A DNA stretch of 64,000 nucleotides, from positions 1,302,001-1,366,000 of the forward strand of contig NZ_SOCA01000001.1 of assembly GCF_004364345.1 (NCBI RefSeq). Direction: 5' to 3'. How positions within the stretch are numbered: position 1 is the first letter of the stretch; every line of letters starts with the position of its first letter. The position numbers and the translations under genes are program-made. This DNA is from Prosthecobacter fusiformis (GTDB lineage Bacteria; Verrucomicrobiota; Verrucomicrobiia; Verrucomicrobiales; Verrucomicrobiaceae). The notes beneath the pieces were generated by a model that was given only the letters and a program-made list of their open reading frames with translations, was not told where the DNA came from and ran no database searches. Below are positions 37,998-46,641 of this stretch, in pieces.

Positions 37998-38547
37998 GGA
38001 AGGGGAGCTTAACAGGGAAAAGGGCGCGGAGTGTGGCGGACAAAGGGCCGGGTGTCAAAGGCGGAGGTGAGAAGGTGAAGGCGAGAGGATGGAGATGATG
38101 CTGGGAGGCAGACGATGGAGAGTGCTGATTTTGGATAGGGTGCGTGTGGATTTCTAGCTCTAGAAGGAATGGAATATTTGGGCAACAAGATGGGGATGGG
38201 GAGAGATTTCAATTTTTCCCCATGCGGGGATTTTTTGATCCAAAGCGTTGATGATCAATGAATTTTGATGGGGATGAGTTTCCCCATGGCGCCCCCAACG
38301 GGGGAAAGGATGGGGAAAATGGGGATTTCATGGGGAGCGACGGGGGAAGGCTTATTGCTGATATTTATGGATATTTAACCCTATGCAGAATGACTGCTAA
38401 ACGGGTGCACGACTGAAAATCACTATCCCGTAGGATGATGATCTGGCGCAAGGGAGGAGGGGGTGGACTTGGGCTAAGTGGGGATTTTTGTTTGGCCAGG
38501 GTGATGCCAAGGTAGAAATTTGGGAAGGTGGACTGCGTATTGGTTTC
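37998..38547. other. 550-bp intergenic region with repeated TGGGGA motifs
   Basis: No credible gene is seen between divergent tgt and the TIM-barrel gene. From 38191 to 38336 the hexamer TGGGGA (or TCCCCA) occurs eight times, and a hairpin CCCCC-AAC-GGGGG lies at 38292-38304. A 19-base sequence (CGTTGATGATCAATGAATT, 38246-38264) closely matches one at 18837-18855. The regions 37998-38150 and 38340-38547 show nothing else. Confidence 0.6.
38300..38335 (+). other. predicted intramolecular G-quadruplex
   Basis: Four runs of four or five G (38300-38304, 38312-38315, 38321-38324, 38332-38335) with loops of 7, 5 and 7 bases, meeting the G4-N1-7 rule. Confidence 0.55.
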
Positions 38548-39444
38548 ATGCCTCTCAACCGCCGTCAGTTTATTCCCTCCGCTCTTTCTTTGGCCCTGGC
38601 TTCCACCTGGACAGGGGTGGCGAGGGCGGGAACCCGCAGGCCGATCAAGATCGCCGTGAAGCTGGGAATGATTACGGGAGGGAAGAGCTATCTGGAGAAA
38701 TTTGAAATGGCGAAGGCGGCGGGTTTTGACGGTGTGGAACCAGGAGGCCCGATGCCGGAGGCGGATGTGGAAGAAATGAAGATGGCGATCCAGAAGACAG
38801 GGATCGTGGTGCCGGGGACGGTGTGCCCCAAGGGAGGAAGACAGATGGGGTCCACGGATGAGAAGCTGCGGCAGGAGGGGGTGGAAATGTTCAAGACCTC
38901 CCTGAGGCAGACGCAGGCGCTGGGCGGGACCACGGTGCTGATGTATCCAGGGACGGTGGAGGAGGGGCAGCGGTATGCGGAGGTGTATGAAAACCTGCTG
39001 CGATCCACCCGTGAGGTGTTGCCGGTGGCGGAGGAGACGGGGGTAAAAATTGCCCTGGAGAATGTGTGGAACAATCTTTTCCTGAGCCCGCTGGATGCAG
39101 TGAGGTTCGTGGATACCATCGGCAGCCCATGGTGCGGGTGGTTTTTCGACATTGGCAACGTGGCGCGCTTTGGCTGGCCGGAACACTGGGCGCGGGCACT
39201 GGGAGGGAAGCGGATCTTCAAGCTGGACATCAAGGACTACAGCACGAAAAAGCACATGGAGCAGGGGCCGAAAGCGGGCTTCGAATGCGAGATCGGCGAG
39301 GGGGACATCAATTTCCCGGCGGTGATGAAGGCGCTGGATGAAGTGGGCTACACGGGAGGCTGGATCTCAGCGGAAGTGAAGGGCGGGGATGTGGCGCGGC
39401 TGACGGACATCCGGAAGCGGATTGAAAAGGTGCTGGAGGGGTGA
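38548..39444 (+). CDS. Tat-exported sugar-isomerase/epimerase TIM-barrel protein
   Basis: 298 residues from ATG 38548, chosen because MPLNRRQFIPSALSLALAST is a twin-arginine signal. The rest is an AP-endonuclease-2/xylose-isomerase-type TIM barrel (MAKAAGFDGVEPGGP, VKIALENVWNN, WCGWFFDIGNVARFG, IFKLDIKDYST, GYTGGWISAEV) with the conserved metal-binding Glu, Asp and His pattern partly visible (E in ALENVW, D in FFDIGN, D in LDIKD). Exported members of this family are common in Planctomycetes and Verrucomicrobia; the sugar substrate is unknown. Confidence 0.84.
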   Translation: MPLNRRQFIPSALSLALASTWTGVARAGTRRPIKIAVKLGMITGGKSYLEKFEMAKAAGFDGVEPGGPMPEADVEEMKMAIQKTGIVVPGTVCPKGGRQMGSTDEKLRQEGVEMFKTSLRQTQALGGTTVLMYPGTVEEGQRYAEVYENLLRSTREVLPVAEETGVKIALENVWNNLFLSPLDAVRFVDTIGSPWCGWFFDIGNVARFGWPEHWARALGGKRIFKLDIKDYSTKKHMEQGPKAGFECEIGEGDINFPAVMKALDEVGYTGGWISAEVKGGDVARLTDIRKRIEKVLEG

Positions 39445-39517
39445 GGGATGCTGTTGGTTCCTGACCCGTCGGCTTTCCTGGTGGTGGGGACATGTTGGGC
39501 TGCGAGACTTCCCAGAC

Positions 39518-39586
39518 AGGCGGGTAATCCGGCGATGGGGCTGGTAGAGCGAAGGAATTTTGCTTCGCCGGACACACCCGCCCTAC
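39518..39586 (-). repeat. REP-like element, copy A
   Basis: 69 bp bounded by AGGCGGGTAAT (39518-39528) and ACCCGCCCTAC (39576-39586). The outer arms pair as GGCGGGT/ACCCGCC and the inside contains a second hairpin (GAAGGAATTTTGCTTC). Its outer ends match copies B and C near the RAYT gene at the window end. Confidence 0.8.
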
Positions 39587-39646
39587 GAGGGGCTGCGGGG
39601 GGCTTGGGGGCACCCTTGGTCGCGGGCAAGAGTGCCCACGGTACTT

Positions 39647-40582
39647 TTAGCGGTAGAATTCGAGGGTCTGGGCGAGGCCGGCTTTCCAGTTTACCAGGAC
39701 GTCGTAACCCATGGCTTGGCGGCCGGCGGAGATATCAGCGAGGGAGTGGCGGACGTCACCGATGCGAGAGGGATGAAAATCGGGCTGGAGGTTCTGCTTG
39801 GTGAGGCGGTTCAGCTCATCAATGAGCTGGAGCAGGGAGATGGAGTCGCCGGTGGCGGAGTTGAAGAAGCGTCCGGCCACTTTTGCGGCGGGGGCTTCAG
39901 CGGCGAGGAGGTTGGCGGAGACGGCGTTTTCTACAAAGGTGAAGTCGCGGACCTGGAGTCCATCCCCAAAGACGAGGGGGCGCTCCCCTTTGAGCATGGC
40001 GGTACAGTATTTGGCGATGACACCAGAATAGGGGGAATCAAAGGCCTGGCGGGGACCAAAGACGTTAAAATAGCGAAGGCTGACGGTTTCCAGCCCGTAA
40101 AGCTGGTGGAAGAGCTGGCAGTATTTTTCGCTGGCGTATTTTTGCAGGGCGTAGGGGGAGAGGGGATTTGGCGGGAGGGATTCGTCTTTGGAAGGGACTT
40201 CGGAATCCCCATAGATGGCGGAAGAACTGGCGAAAATGACCCGCTTCACGTGGGCATCACGCGCGGCGATGAGAACCTGAAGGGTGCCATTGAGGTTATC
40301 GGCGTGGCTCTGGAGAGGCTGGGAGATGGAGAGCGGAACGGAGGGGAGGGCTGCTTCATGAAAGACCCAGTCACAACCGGGAGTAATCCTGGCCAGCAGG
40401 GCCGCATCGGCGATGTCTCCCTGGATGAATTCAAGGTCGTCGCCGGGTTTTTTCCAGTCGAGATTTTGAAGGCTACCGAGGCTGAGGTTATCGAGGACGA
40501 CGACGCTGGCCCCGCGAGAGCAGAGGGCTTGAGCGATGTGGGAGCCGATAAATCCGGCACCCCCGGTGATGAGGGCTTTCAT
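39647..40582 (-). CDS. NAD-dependent epimerase/dehydratase, UDP-glucose-4-epimerase-like
   Basis: 311-residue short-chain extended NAD(P)-binding protein. Glycine motif TGGAGFIGSH at residues 6-15, FHEAALPSVP near 89, catalytic Ser in FASSSAIYGDS, YALQK with the Tyr-Lys pair near 148, and RYFNVFGPRQ near 170. These are those of UDP-sugar 4-epimerases or related NDP-sugar enzymes used in surface polysaccharide synthesis. The intended sugar is not decidable from motifs. Stands alone, with a REP-like copy nearby on its downstream side and the DD-carboxypeptidase gene ending 78 bp upstream. Confidence 0.88.
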   Translation of the reverse strand: MKALITGGAGFIGSHIAQALCSRGASVVVLDNLSLGSLQNLDWKKPGDDLEFIQGDIADAALLARITPGCDWVFHEAALPSVPLSISQPLQSHADNLNGTLQVLIAARDAHVKRVIFASSSAIYGDSEVPSKDESLPPNPLSPYALQKYASEKYCQLFHQLYGLETVSLRYFNVFGPRQAFDSPYSGVIAKYCTAMLKGERPLVFGDGLQVRDFTFVENAVSANLLAAEAPAAKVAGRFFNSATGDSISLLQLIDELNRLTKQNLQPDFHPSRIGDVRHSLADISAGRQAMGYDVLVNWKAGLAQTLEFYR

Positions 40583-40660
40583 GGAAGGAGAAAGCGGAAA
40601 AGGTAGGCCTAGAATGAGGTAGTCCGGTGCCTGCCGGATGGGGTACGAACAGCCCCTGAA

Positions 40661-41710
40661 TCAGGCTTTCAAAGCCCAGTCCAGGAGGGCCTGGGCATCC
40701 CGCCAGACGCCGCCTTCGGTGTCATTGAGGACGACGACGATGCGGCGCTTGCCATTGCGCTCACCACTGGCGACGAGGCAGTAACCGGCGGCATCGGTAT
40801 AACCGGTTTTCATACCATCGCAGTATCCGGCGCTGCGGAGGACACGGTTGGTATTGGAAAGCTCCGTGACGCGGCCGTTGGGCCATTTGAAGGAGTAGCT
40901 CTGGAGCTTGACGATCTCCCGAATGGCAGGCTGGACATCGCAGGCTTTGGCGATGGCGCTGAGATCCCGAGCGGTGCTGAAAGGTTCATCGCCATTGCGA
41001 GCGGGGAGGCCGTGGGGATTGACGTAATGACTGTCCTGGAGGCCCAGGGCGAGGCATTTTTCGTTCATTTTAGCAGCGAAGGCTTCGACGCTACCTGCAT
41101 TGTCCCGGGCGAGCGCCTGAGCGATGTCGTTGGAGCTTTTCACGAGCATGGCCGTCAGCAACTGGCGGCGGGTGTACTGCTCACCTGCCTTGAGGCCGAT
41201 GCGGACGGGGGAGCACTGGGTATCGCTTTCCTCCACCGTGACAATTTTATCCAACTCCCCGGCCTCCACGACGAGCAGGGCGGTGAGGAGCTTGGTGGTG
41301 CTGGCGATGGCTCCGCGCTTGTCCGGGTTTTTTTCAAACATGATCTCATCCGAAGCGGCATCAATGACAATAACACGGTCTGCACTGATCTGCGGGATGG
41401 GGCCACGGAGTTGGCGGATTTCCACCTCGCGACGGACGCGCTTGGTTTTTTCGACCTCTTCCTCAAGCTGCTTCTGGAGGCTGGCGACGCTTTTTTCTTT
41501 GGCCAGGAGGTCCAGGCGGTTGCCCTCCATGACCTGTTTTTCTTTGGCCAGGGCCATCTCACGCTGGATGACGGCGGCCTCCTTTTTATTGACCTCATCT
41601 TCACGCCACTGGAGCTTCACCTCACGCTGGGGATCTTCGCAGCCGGTGAGAGGGAGGAGGGCCAGCAGAGCGATCCACCGGAAGGACTTGGGAAATTGGA
41701 AAGTGGTCAT
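40661..41710 (-). CDS. D-alanyl-D-alanine carboxypeptidase, PBP5-like lipoprotein
   Basis: 349 residues. The N-terminus has a lipobox (LLPLTGC, Cys24), followed by an alpha-helical coiled-coil segment of about 75 residues (KKEAAVIQREMALAKEKQVM) that is not in standard DacA. The penicillin-binding domain then has all three motifs: S137-x-x-K140 (STTK), S192-S-N194 and K301-T-G. It trims the pentapeptide of peptidoglycan in the periplasm. aroD ends one base before this start, so the two genes are co-transcribed. There is no obvious C-terminal amphipathic membrane anchor, so lipid and coiled coil may take its place. Confidence 0.9.
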   Translation of the reverse strand: MTTFQFPKSFRWIALLALLPLTGCEDPQREVKLQWREDEVNKKEAAVIQREMALAKEKQVMEGNRLDLLAKEKSVASLQKQLEEEVEKTKRVRREVEIRQLRGPIPQISADRVIVIDAASDEIMFEKNPDKRGAIASTTKLLTALLVVEAGELDKIVTVEESDTQCSPVRIGLKAGEQYTRRQLLTAMLVKSSNDIAQALARDNAGSVEAFAAKMNEKCLALGLQDSHYVNPHGLPARNGDEPFSTARDLSAIAKACDVQPAIREIVKLQSYSFKWPNGRVTELSNTNRVLRSAGYCDGMKTGYTDAAGYCLVASGERNGKRRIVVVLNDTEGGVWRDAQALLDWALKA

Positions 41711-41711
41711 A

Positions 41712-42422
41712 TCACAGTTCAGCCAGGAGTTCCTTCAAACGGGCGGCAGGCCACTGCCCGGGAGCATTCGCCTGACCAAGATAGCCGTAGTTGAGCAGGC
41801 TGCCACACTTTGCAAGGACCAACCGCGAAACACGCCCCAAAGGTCCCATCCCCATGGTGGAAAGTCGCAGGCGATGGACCTCCGAAGTGAGGGTGATGAG
41901 GCGGGTAAGATCTGCGGAGGTATTCAGAAAAGTGGCCAGTTTCACCGCATCCAGGCCGGCAGGTTGGGCAAAATTGATGGCTCCACGCAGGACTTCCTCC
42001 CCCGGGGTGGTCTGGAAGTCATGAAAGGAGCCGATGACGCGGACGCCCCTGCCCTGCGCTTTTTGCACCAGGGGACGCATGTCCATGGCGCTGCGAAGCT
42101 CGATATCAATGAGGACTGCGAGGTCGAGAAGAGGCTCGATCATGGCGATGCGGCCGGCGGCATCTTCTGTGCCCTGGCCACCTTCAGCGGGGTGACGGGC
42201 GGTGAGCAGGATGGGGACGGTGTTGCCGGAAAGGGCGGCGCGGATGTCTGCCGCAGGTGTTTTAAGGGTATCGAGCCTGAGCTCAATGACATCACAGGAG
42301 GCCTCCCTTTGCGCGGGGCTGAGGCTGCTCCAAAACTGGAGGGTTGCAGGGTCTGGGATGACGCCAACCGCGAGGGGGCGGGAAGAAAGTAGCAAGTTGC
42401 TGGAGGAAAGAAGTTGTGGCAT
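41712..42422 (-). CDS. aroD: type I 3-dehydroquinate dehydratase
   Basis: 236-residue Schiff-base dehydratase of the shikimate pathway. CDVIELRLDTL near residue 43 (substrate Glu/Arg), GSFHDF near 131 (catalytic His) and AVKLATF near 159 (Schiff-base Lys) are in the expected order, and YGYLGQANAPGQ near the C-terminus is the closing loop. It overlaps nothing and stops one base before the DD-carboxypeptidase start. The gene is divergent from the polyprenyl glycosylphosphotransferase gene. Confidence 0.93.
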   Translation of the reverse strand: MPQLLSSSNLLLSSRPLAVGVIPDPATLQFWSSLSPAQREASCDVIELRLDTLKTPAADIRAALSGNTVPILLTARHPAEGGQGTEDAAGRIAMIEPLLDLAVLIDIELRSAMDMRPLVQKAQGRGVRVIGSFHDFQTTPGEEVLRGAINFAQPAGLDAVKLATFLNTSADLTRLITLTSEVHRLRLSTMGMGPLGRVSRLVLAKCGSLLNYGYLGQANAPGQWPAARLKELLAEL

Positions 42423-42441
42423 TCGCTAGGTTTGTTATAAT
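42414..42441 (+). promoter_or_regulatory. possible sigma-70 promoter for the glycosylphosphotransferase gene
   Basis: TTGTGG (42414-42419), a 16-bp spacer and TATAAT (42436-42441), followed by AGGAGA upstream of the ATG at 42488. The -35 is weak. Confidence 0.4.
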
Positions 42442-42487
42442 TTCAATAGAAACAAAGTAATCGCGCAGGAGAACATTTAACCTGATT

Positions 42488-43882
42488 ATGCTTGGTCGCC
42501 GACAGGAAATCAATTTACAGCTTACCCAGCTGCTAGATAGCGCCTTGCTTATTTTCTGCCTTTGGCTGGCGCATTTTATCCGTTCATCGGTCCTTTCGCA
42601 GATCTGGCCGGAGCTGGTGGAGATCCCGCCGGTGGAAAAATTATACTGGATCATGGCGGTGGTGGGTCCTTTTACACCGCTGGTACTGGAGGCCCGGGGA
42701 TTTTACGCACACTTTTATCACAAGGCCCCCGCACGGAGCCTGCGCCAGCTGGCTGAGGGGCTGGTGATCATGGGCACGATCATCGGCGCGCTGGTGGTGT
42801 TTTTAAAATGGGAGGTGCCCAGCCGATCCGTGATCCTGATGGCGGTGATGCTGGCGGGGATGGCGCTGCTGATCCGGGAGGCGGTGCAGAGAAGTAAGCT
42901 GCGCCACCAGATCGCCTCCGGCAAGGGGCGTGAGCGGGTGCTGCTGGCGGGTCTGGGTTCTGACATGGAGAGTTTTGTGGAAAAACTGCCGGCGGAGCAA
43001 CGGGCGAGCCTGGAAATTTGCAGCCTGATCGACATCACGCGGCAGCCGATCAGTGACTTGGTGGCGGCCATGCATGAGCAGTCTGTGGCGCGGGTGATCT
43101 TTGCCGCCCAGCACGTGCATTTCAGCAAGATCGAAGAAGCGGTGCAGGCCTGTGAAACGGAGGGGGTGGAGGCGTGGATCGCTGCGGATTTCTTCCAGAC
43201 GGCGATCGCCCGGCCGACCTTTGATGTGATGGGCGGAAGGCTGATGCTGGTTTTCCACAGTACGCCGCAAATCTCTTGGGCACTGTGGTCTAAAGACATC
43301 CTGGACCGCCTGGGCGCGGCTGTGCTGCTGCTAGTGACCCTGCCCCTGTGGCTGGTGGCGATGCTGGGTATCCGGCTGTCCTCAACAGGGCCGATTTTCT
43401 TCCGCCAGGAGCGCTCCGGGCACTACGGGAAGCCATTTCGGATGTGGAAATTCCGCACGATGAATCTGGATGCGGAAGCACGCCGGGCGGAGCTGGAAAC
43501 CTGGAACGAAATGACGGGGCCGGTTTTTAAAATCAGTGATGACCCACGCATCTTCCCCTTTGGCCGCTGGCTGAGGCGGATGAGCATCGATGAACTGCCG
43601 CAACTGCTCAATGTGCTGCGGGGGGAGATGAGCCTGGTGGGACCGAGGCCGCTGCCGGTCTATGAGATCCAAAAGATAGCCAAGCATGCGCAGCGGCGAC
43701 GCCTCAGCGTGAAGCCGGGCCTGACGTGTCTGTGGCAGGTGACGGGGCGGAATGGTATCCGCAACTTTGAGGAGTGGGTGGCACTGGACCTCCAGTACAT
43801 CGACAACTGGTCTCTCTGGCTGGATCTCAAGATCCTGCTGCGGACACTGCCGGCGGTGCTGCGTGGTGTGGGGGCATCCTGA
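42488..43882 (+). CDS. undecaprenyl-phosphate sugar phosphotransferase (WcaJ/WbaP-like)
   Basis: 464 residues. Four or five N-terminal membrane helices (residues about 10-130) and a CoA-binding-like middle are followed by the PglC-type catalytic domain from about 275: a membrane-dipping helix (AAVLLLVTLPLWLVAMLGI), GPIFFRQERSGHYGKPF, KFRTMN, DELPQLLNVLRGEMSLVGPRP and the C-terminal GLTCLWQVTGRN. Transfers the first sugar phosphate to undecaprenyl phosphate to start exopolysaccharide or O-unit assembly. It is followed 96 bp later by a glycosyltransferase gene. Sugar specificity is not readable. Confidence 0.9.
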   Translation: MLGRRQEINLQLTQLLDSALLIFCLWLAHFIRSSVLSQIWPELVEIPPVEKLYWIMAVVGPFTPLVLEARGFYAHFYHKAPARSLRQLAEGLVIMGTIIGALVVFLKWEVPSRSVILMAVMLAGMALLIREAVQRSKLRHQIASGKGRERVLLAGLGSDMESFVEKLPAEQRASLEICSLIDITRQPISDLVAAMHEQSVARVIFAAQHVHFSKIEEAVQACETEGVEAWIAADFFQTAIARPTFDVMGGRLMLVFHSTPQISWALWSKDILDRLGAAVLLLVTLPLWLVAMLGIRLSSTGPIFFRQERSGHYGKPFRMWKFRTMNLDAEARRAELETWNEMTGPVFKISDDPRIFPFGRWLRRMSIDELPQLLNVLRGEMSLVGPRPLPVYEIQKIAKHAQRRRLSVKPGLTCLWQVTGRNGIRNFEEWVALDLQYIDNWSLWLDLKILLRTLPAVLRGVGAS

Positions 43883-43978
43883 GAAGAAGGGTTCACAAAC
43901 CGCCACTTGCCTGCCATGGCGACACCTGCGAAATAGCAGAGGACCTGTGCCGACTGGCCAGCCCTCACGTTTTTACCC

Positions 43979-44761
43979 ATGACCCCGATTTCCTTTTGCT
44001 GTGTCACTTTCAATGCCGAGCGCACGCTGAATACTACGCTGGCCAGCCTCGCAGGAGTGGCGGATGAGATCATCATCGTGGATTCCTTCAGTACGGATGC
44101 GACGATGGAGATCGCCCGGCGCTATACGTCCAAGGTCGTCCAGGAACCTTATCTATACCACGGGACGCAGATGAACAAGGCCACTGCCCTGGCGACGCAT
44201 GACTGGGTCTTCTGCATCGATGCGGATGAATCCCTGGATGAGGAACTGGTGAAGACGCTGAAGGAATGGAAGGAAAAGGGGCCGGGGGATCGGGATTCCT
44301 TCCGGGTGTGGCGGGAGTGGCTATTCCTGGGCCGGAGCCTGCACGCCTTTTATCCCGTCTCCTCCCCGGATCGTATCATCCGGCTGTATAACCGGCAGTT
44401 GGTGCGCTTCAACGACCGGCCGGTGGATGACAAGCCGGAGGGCCAGAAGAAGATCGGCAAGCCGCCGCTGGCAGGCCTATTGAAGCACGATACGACAGGG
44501 TCTATCCATGATCTGTTTGCCAAGTGTAACCATTACTCCAGCCGGGCGGCCCGAGGGGCGGGACCGGAGGCGGTGGCAGACAGCTCCCTGGGCAAAGTGG
44601 TGCTGCGCCCCTGGGGGGCGGTGGCGAAGTGGTATCTGCTCAAGCAGGGATACAAAGATGGCTTCCCAGGCCTGCTGCTGGGGGTGTATGCCTTCCTTTA
44701 CACCTTCCTGAAGTATGCCAAGATGTATGAACGGAAGATCAACGAACAGGGCGGAAAGTAG
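43979..44761 (+). CDS. family 2 glycosyltransferase, WaaE/KdtX-like
   Basis: 260 residues with the GT-A fold: VTFNAERTLNTTLASLAG near 9, DEIIIVDSFSTDAT near 28 (DXS-type), and CIDADESLDEEL near 79 as the metal-binding DxD-type motif. The C-terminal half has one or two membrane-proximal helices (GLLLGVYAFLYTFLKYAKM). Resembles core-LPS beta-glucosyltransferases. Sits downstream of the WcaJ-like gene and probably belongs to the same surface-glycan pathway. The stop is followed by a dyad that may terminate transcription. Confidence 0.86.
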   Translation: MTPISFCCVTFNAERTLNTTLASLAGVADEIIIVDSFSTDATMEIARRYTSKVVQEPYLYHGTQMNKATALATHDWVFCIDADESLDEELVKTLKEWKEKGPGDRDSFRVWREWLFLGRSLHAFYPVSSPDRIIRLYNRQLVRFNDRPVDDKPEGQKKIGKPPLAGLLKHDTTGSIHDLFAKCNHYSSRAARGAGPEAVADSSLGKVVLRPWGAVAKWYLLKQGYKDGFPGLLLGVYAFLYTFLKYAKMYERKINEQGGK

Positions 44762-44774
44762 GCGGGTGCCTGCT

Positions 44775-44803
44775 GGACTCCGCAATGAATCATTGCGAAG
44801 TCC
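44775..44803. terminator. stem-loop between convergent genes, possible bidirectional terminator
   Basis: GGACT-C-CGCAATG arm (44775-44787), AAT loop and a matching arm (44791-44803) with one opposed mismatch. No T run on either side, so termination is uncertain. Confidence 0.45.
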
Positions 44804-44815
44804 GCGTGGATCGGG

Positions 44816-46618
44816 TCAGCGGGCGGCGGCGGCGAAGGCGGCCTGGATGAAGTCCCCGCGAGTGGATGCCTGGGCCAGCTTTTCTGCCGCAGTGAGGCCA
44901 AGTTCCCCAGCCAGGGCGAGCCAGCGGGTACGAGTGGCCTCATCAAGGGATTTGTCCAGCTCAGCAGCATGTCCTGGATTGGCCTCATAATACTGGCCGT
45001 GGAGGTTTTTGCCGCGCTGGCCGGGCTTTTCAGGCATGGGATTGAGGCCATGCAGGCCGCCGGCGGTGCCCCACCACTGGACGGCATCGAAAAGGGCGTG
45101 GCCAGGGAGGACATCGGCCACGTAGATGGTGGCGGATTTGTCCTGGTGCAGCTTAGCCTGGAGGGCGGGGACGGAGACTTCCTGGACTGGCTGACCGGAC
45201 TGGGCGGCCATGGCTGCGGCGTGCCCTGCCGCCTGGCCCAGGGACATCCAGATGGGCTCCAGACGCAGCGCACAGAAGCCGACATGGGAGGAAGACACGG
45301 CGACGGGAACGAGGAGATTGCTGCGCTCCTTTGGCAGCAGAGCACCGTAAGGGATCTGGTACGGAGGGACGGGGTTGTAGAGCTCGCCACCATGTTTTCC
45401 GCCGATCTGCGGACCTTCATGAGAGGTGCCATGGCAGTTGTTGCCATAATCCCCCATGGCGATGGAGGCAGTGAAGAGCTTGGCGCGGGCATCGTCTTTC
45501 GCATGCTCGCTGTCCTGCTGCACATAGACGTGCTGACCGGTCATGCGGCGGGCTTCGCGCACGTAGAGCTGGGGAGGCAGGTGGTCTGTCTCGGTGAACT
45601 CGTCTTTGCACCAGCCCCAGGCTTTAGCAGGCTGCTGAATATGGGCGGGGACGGCTTCATCATTGATGAGGAAATAGAGGAGGCCGACGTTGTAGCGTAC
45701 GTGCTCTTCGAAGATGGCCTGGCGGGCGGCTTCATCCCCCTCCGGCCAGGCGAGATTGTGCCCTGGCATGGACAGGCGGACGAGGCCACGGGAGACGTCA
45801 TTGAGGTCATACTTGTTGTTAGGAAGAGCCGGCGTCTGGGCCTTGACGATGCATTTCGAAGGATAACCAAAAACGCGGTCAATGACACCCGGCTTCAAAA
45901 AGTCCAGCACGGGCAGGAAGTCTTCGCGCTTATAACCCTTCGGAGCGGTGATGGGCACAACGTTCGCGGGATCATCCGTGGCGCAGAAGCGGAAGTTGTA
46001 GGCTTGCAGCTCGCTGTCTCCTTTTTCAGGGGCCAGGGACTCTCCATACTGGTCCTGGCCTTCGCGACCGACGTGGTATTTGACCCCTGCTTTGGCCATG
46101 AGGTCACCTTCATAGCTGCCATCAATGAAGACTTTGGCCTGGACTTTGAGCGTCTCATTACCGGCTTTGAATTCAGCGGCTTCCACTTTTTCACCCTGGG
46201 TCTGAACCGAGGTCAAAACGGTGCTCCGGTGGATGGTGATGCGGGGGTCCTTGAGCATTTGCTCCAGGATGAGGAGATTCACCTTCGGCTCGCCAAAGGT
46301 GCCTTCAAAGCTGGCCTTCACCTGCTCAGACTCTGCGCCGTAGGTTTTGATGTAGTGAGCTTTCACCTGCTGGCTGAATTCCAGGAAGCTGCCGGTGAGG
46401 GATTCCAGAGAATGAAAATCTGTGTGGGAAAGACCACTGGTCAGGAGGCCGCCGATGCGGGCCGTGGGCTCGATCAAAATCACCTCGCTACCGGAGCGGG
46501 CGGCGGAGACGGCTGCGGCCACACCGCCGGGGGTGGCACCGTAAATGCAGACATCGGTTTCCAGATCAGCCGCCTGGAGGCTGGTGGCAAGGAGCAGAGC
46601 AAGGGTCAGTATTCTCAT
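44816..46618 (-). CDS. exported FAD-dependent oxidoreductase
   Basis: 600 residues from ATG 46618, which opens a signal peptide (MRILTLALLLATSLQAAD); 46657 would add 13 residues that overlap the upstream gene. The FAD motif VCIYGATPGGVAAAVSAAR and IEPTARIGGLLTSGLSHTD match the paralogue at 20391 closely, but here there is no golvesin domain and the C-terminus is a short helical tail. Middle segments YVRNVGLLYFL and ETDHLPPQLYVREARR are shared. It follows the 687-aa exported orphan by 23 bp and is probably in an operon with it. Reaction unknown. Confidence 0.85.
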   Translation of the reverse strand: MRILTLALLLATSLQAADLETDVCIYGATPGGVAAAVSAARSGSEVILIEPTARIGGLLTSGLSHTDFHSLESLTGSFLEFSQQVKAHYIKTYGAESEQVKASFEGTFGEPKVNLLILEQMLKDPRITIHRSTVLTSVQTQGEKVEAAEFKAGNETLKVQAKVFIDGSYEGDLMAKAGVKYHVGREGQDQYGESLAPEKGDSELQAYNFRFCATDDPANVVPITAPKGYKREDFLPVLDFLKPGVIDRVFGYPSKCIVKAQTPALPNNKYDLNDVSRGLVRLSMPGHNLAWPEGDEAARQAIFEEHVRYNVGLLYFLINDEAVPAHIQQPAKAWGWCKDEFTETDHLPPQLYVREARRMTGQHVYVQQDSEHAKDDARAKLFTASIAMGDYGNNCHGTSHEGPQIGGKHGGELYNPVPPYQIPYGALLPKERSNLLVPVAVSSSHVGFCALRLEPIWMSLGQAAGHAAAMAAQSGQPVQEVSVPALQAKLHQDKSATIYVADVLPGHALFDAVQWWGTAGGLHGLNPMPEKPGQRGKNLHGQYYEANPGHAAELDKSLDEATRTRWLALAGELGLTAAEKLAQASTRGDFIQAAFAAAAR

Positions 46619-46641
46619 GGCAGGGGGAGCCATGTTATACG

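Noticed and set aside
39560..40606. A 348-codon frame opposite the epimerase gene.
   Set aside because: It starts inside REP-like DNA and its Gly/Glu-rich translation is the antisense of the epimerase, which carries GGAGFIG and YALQK.
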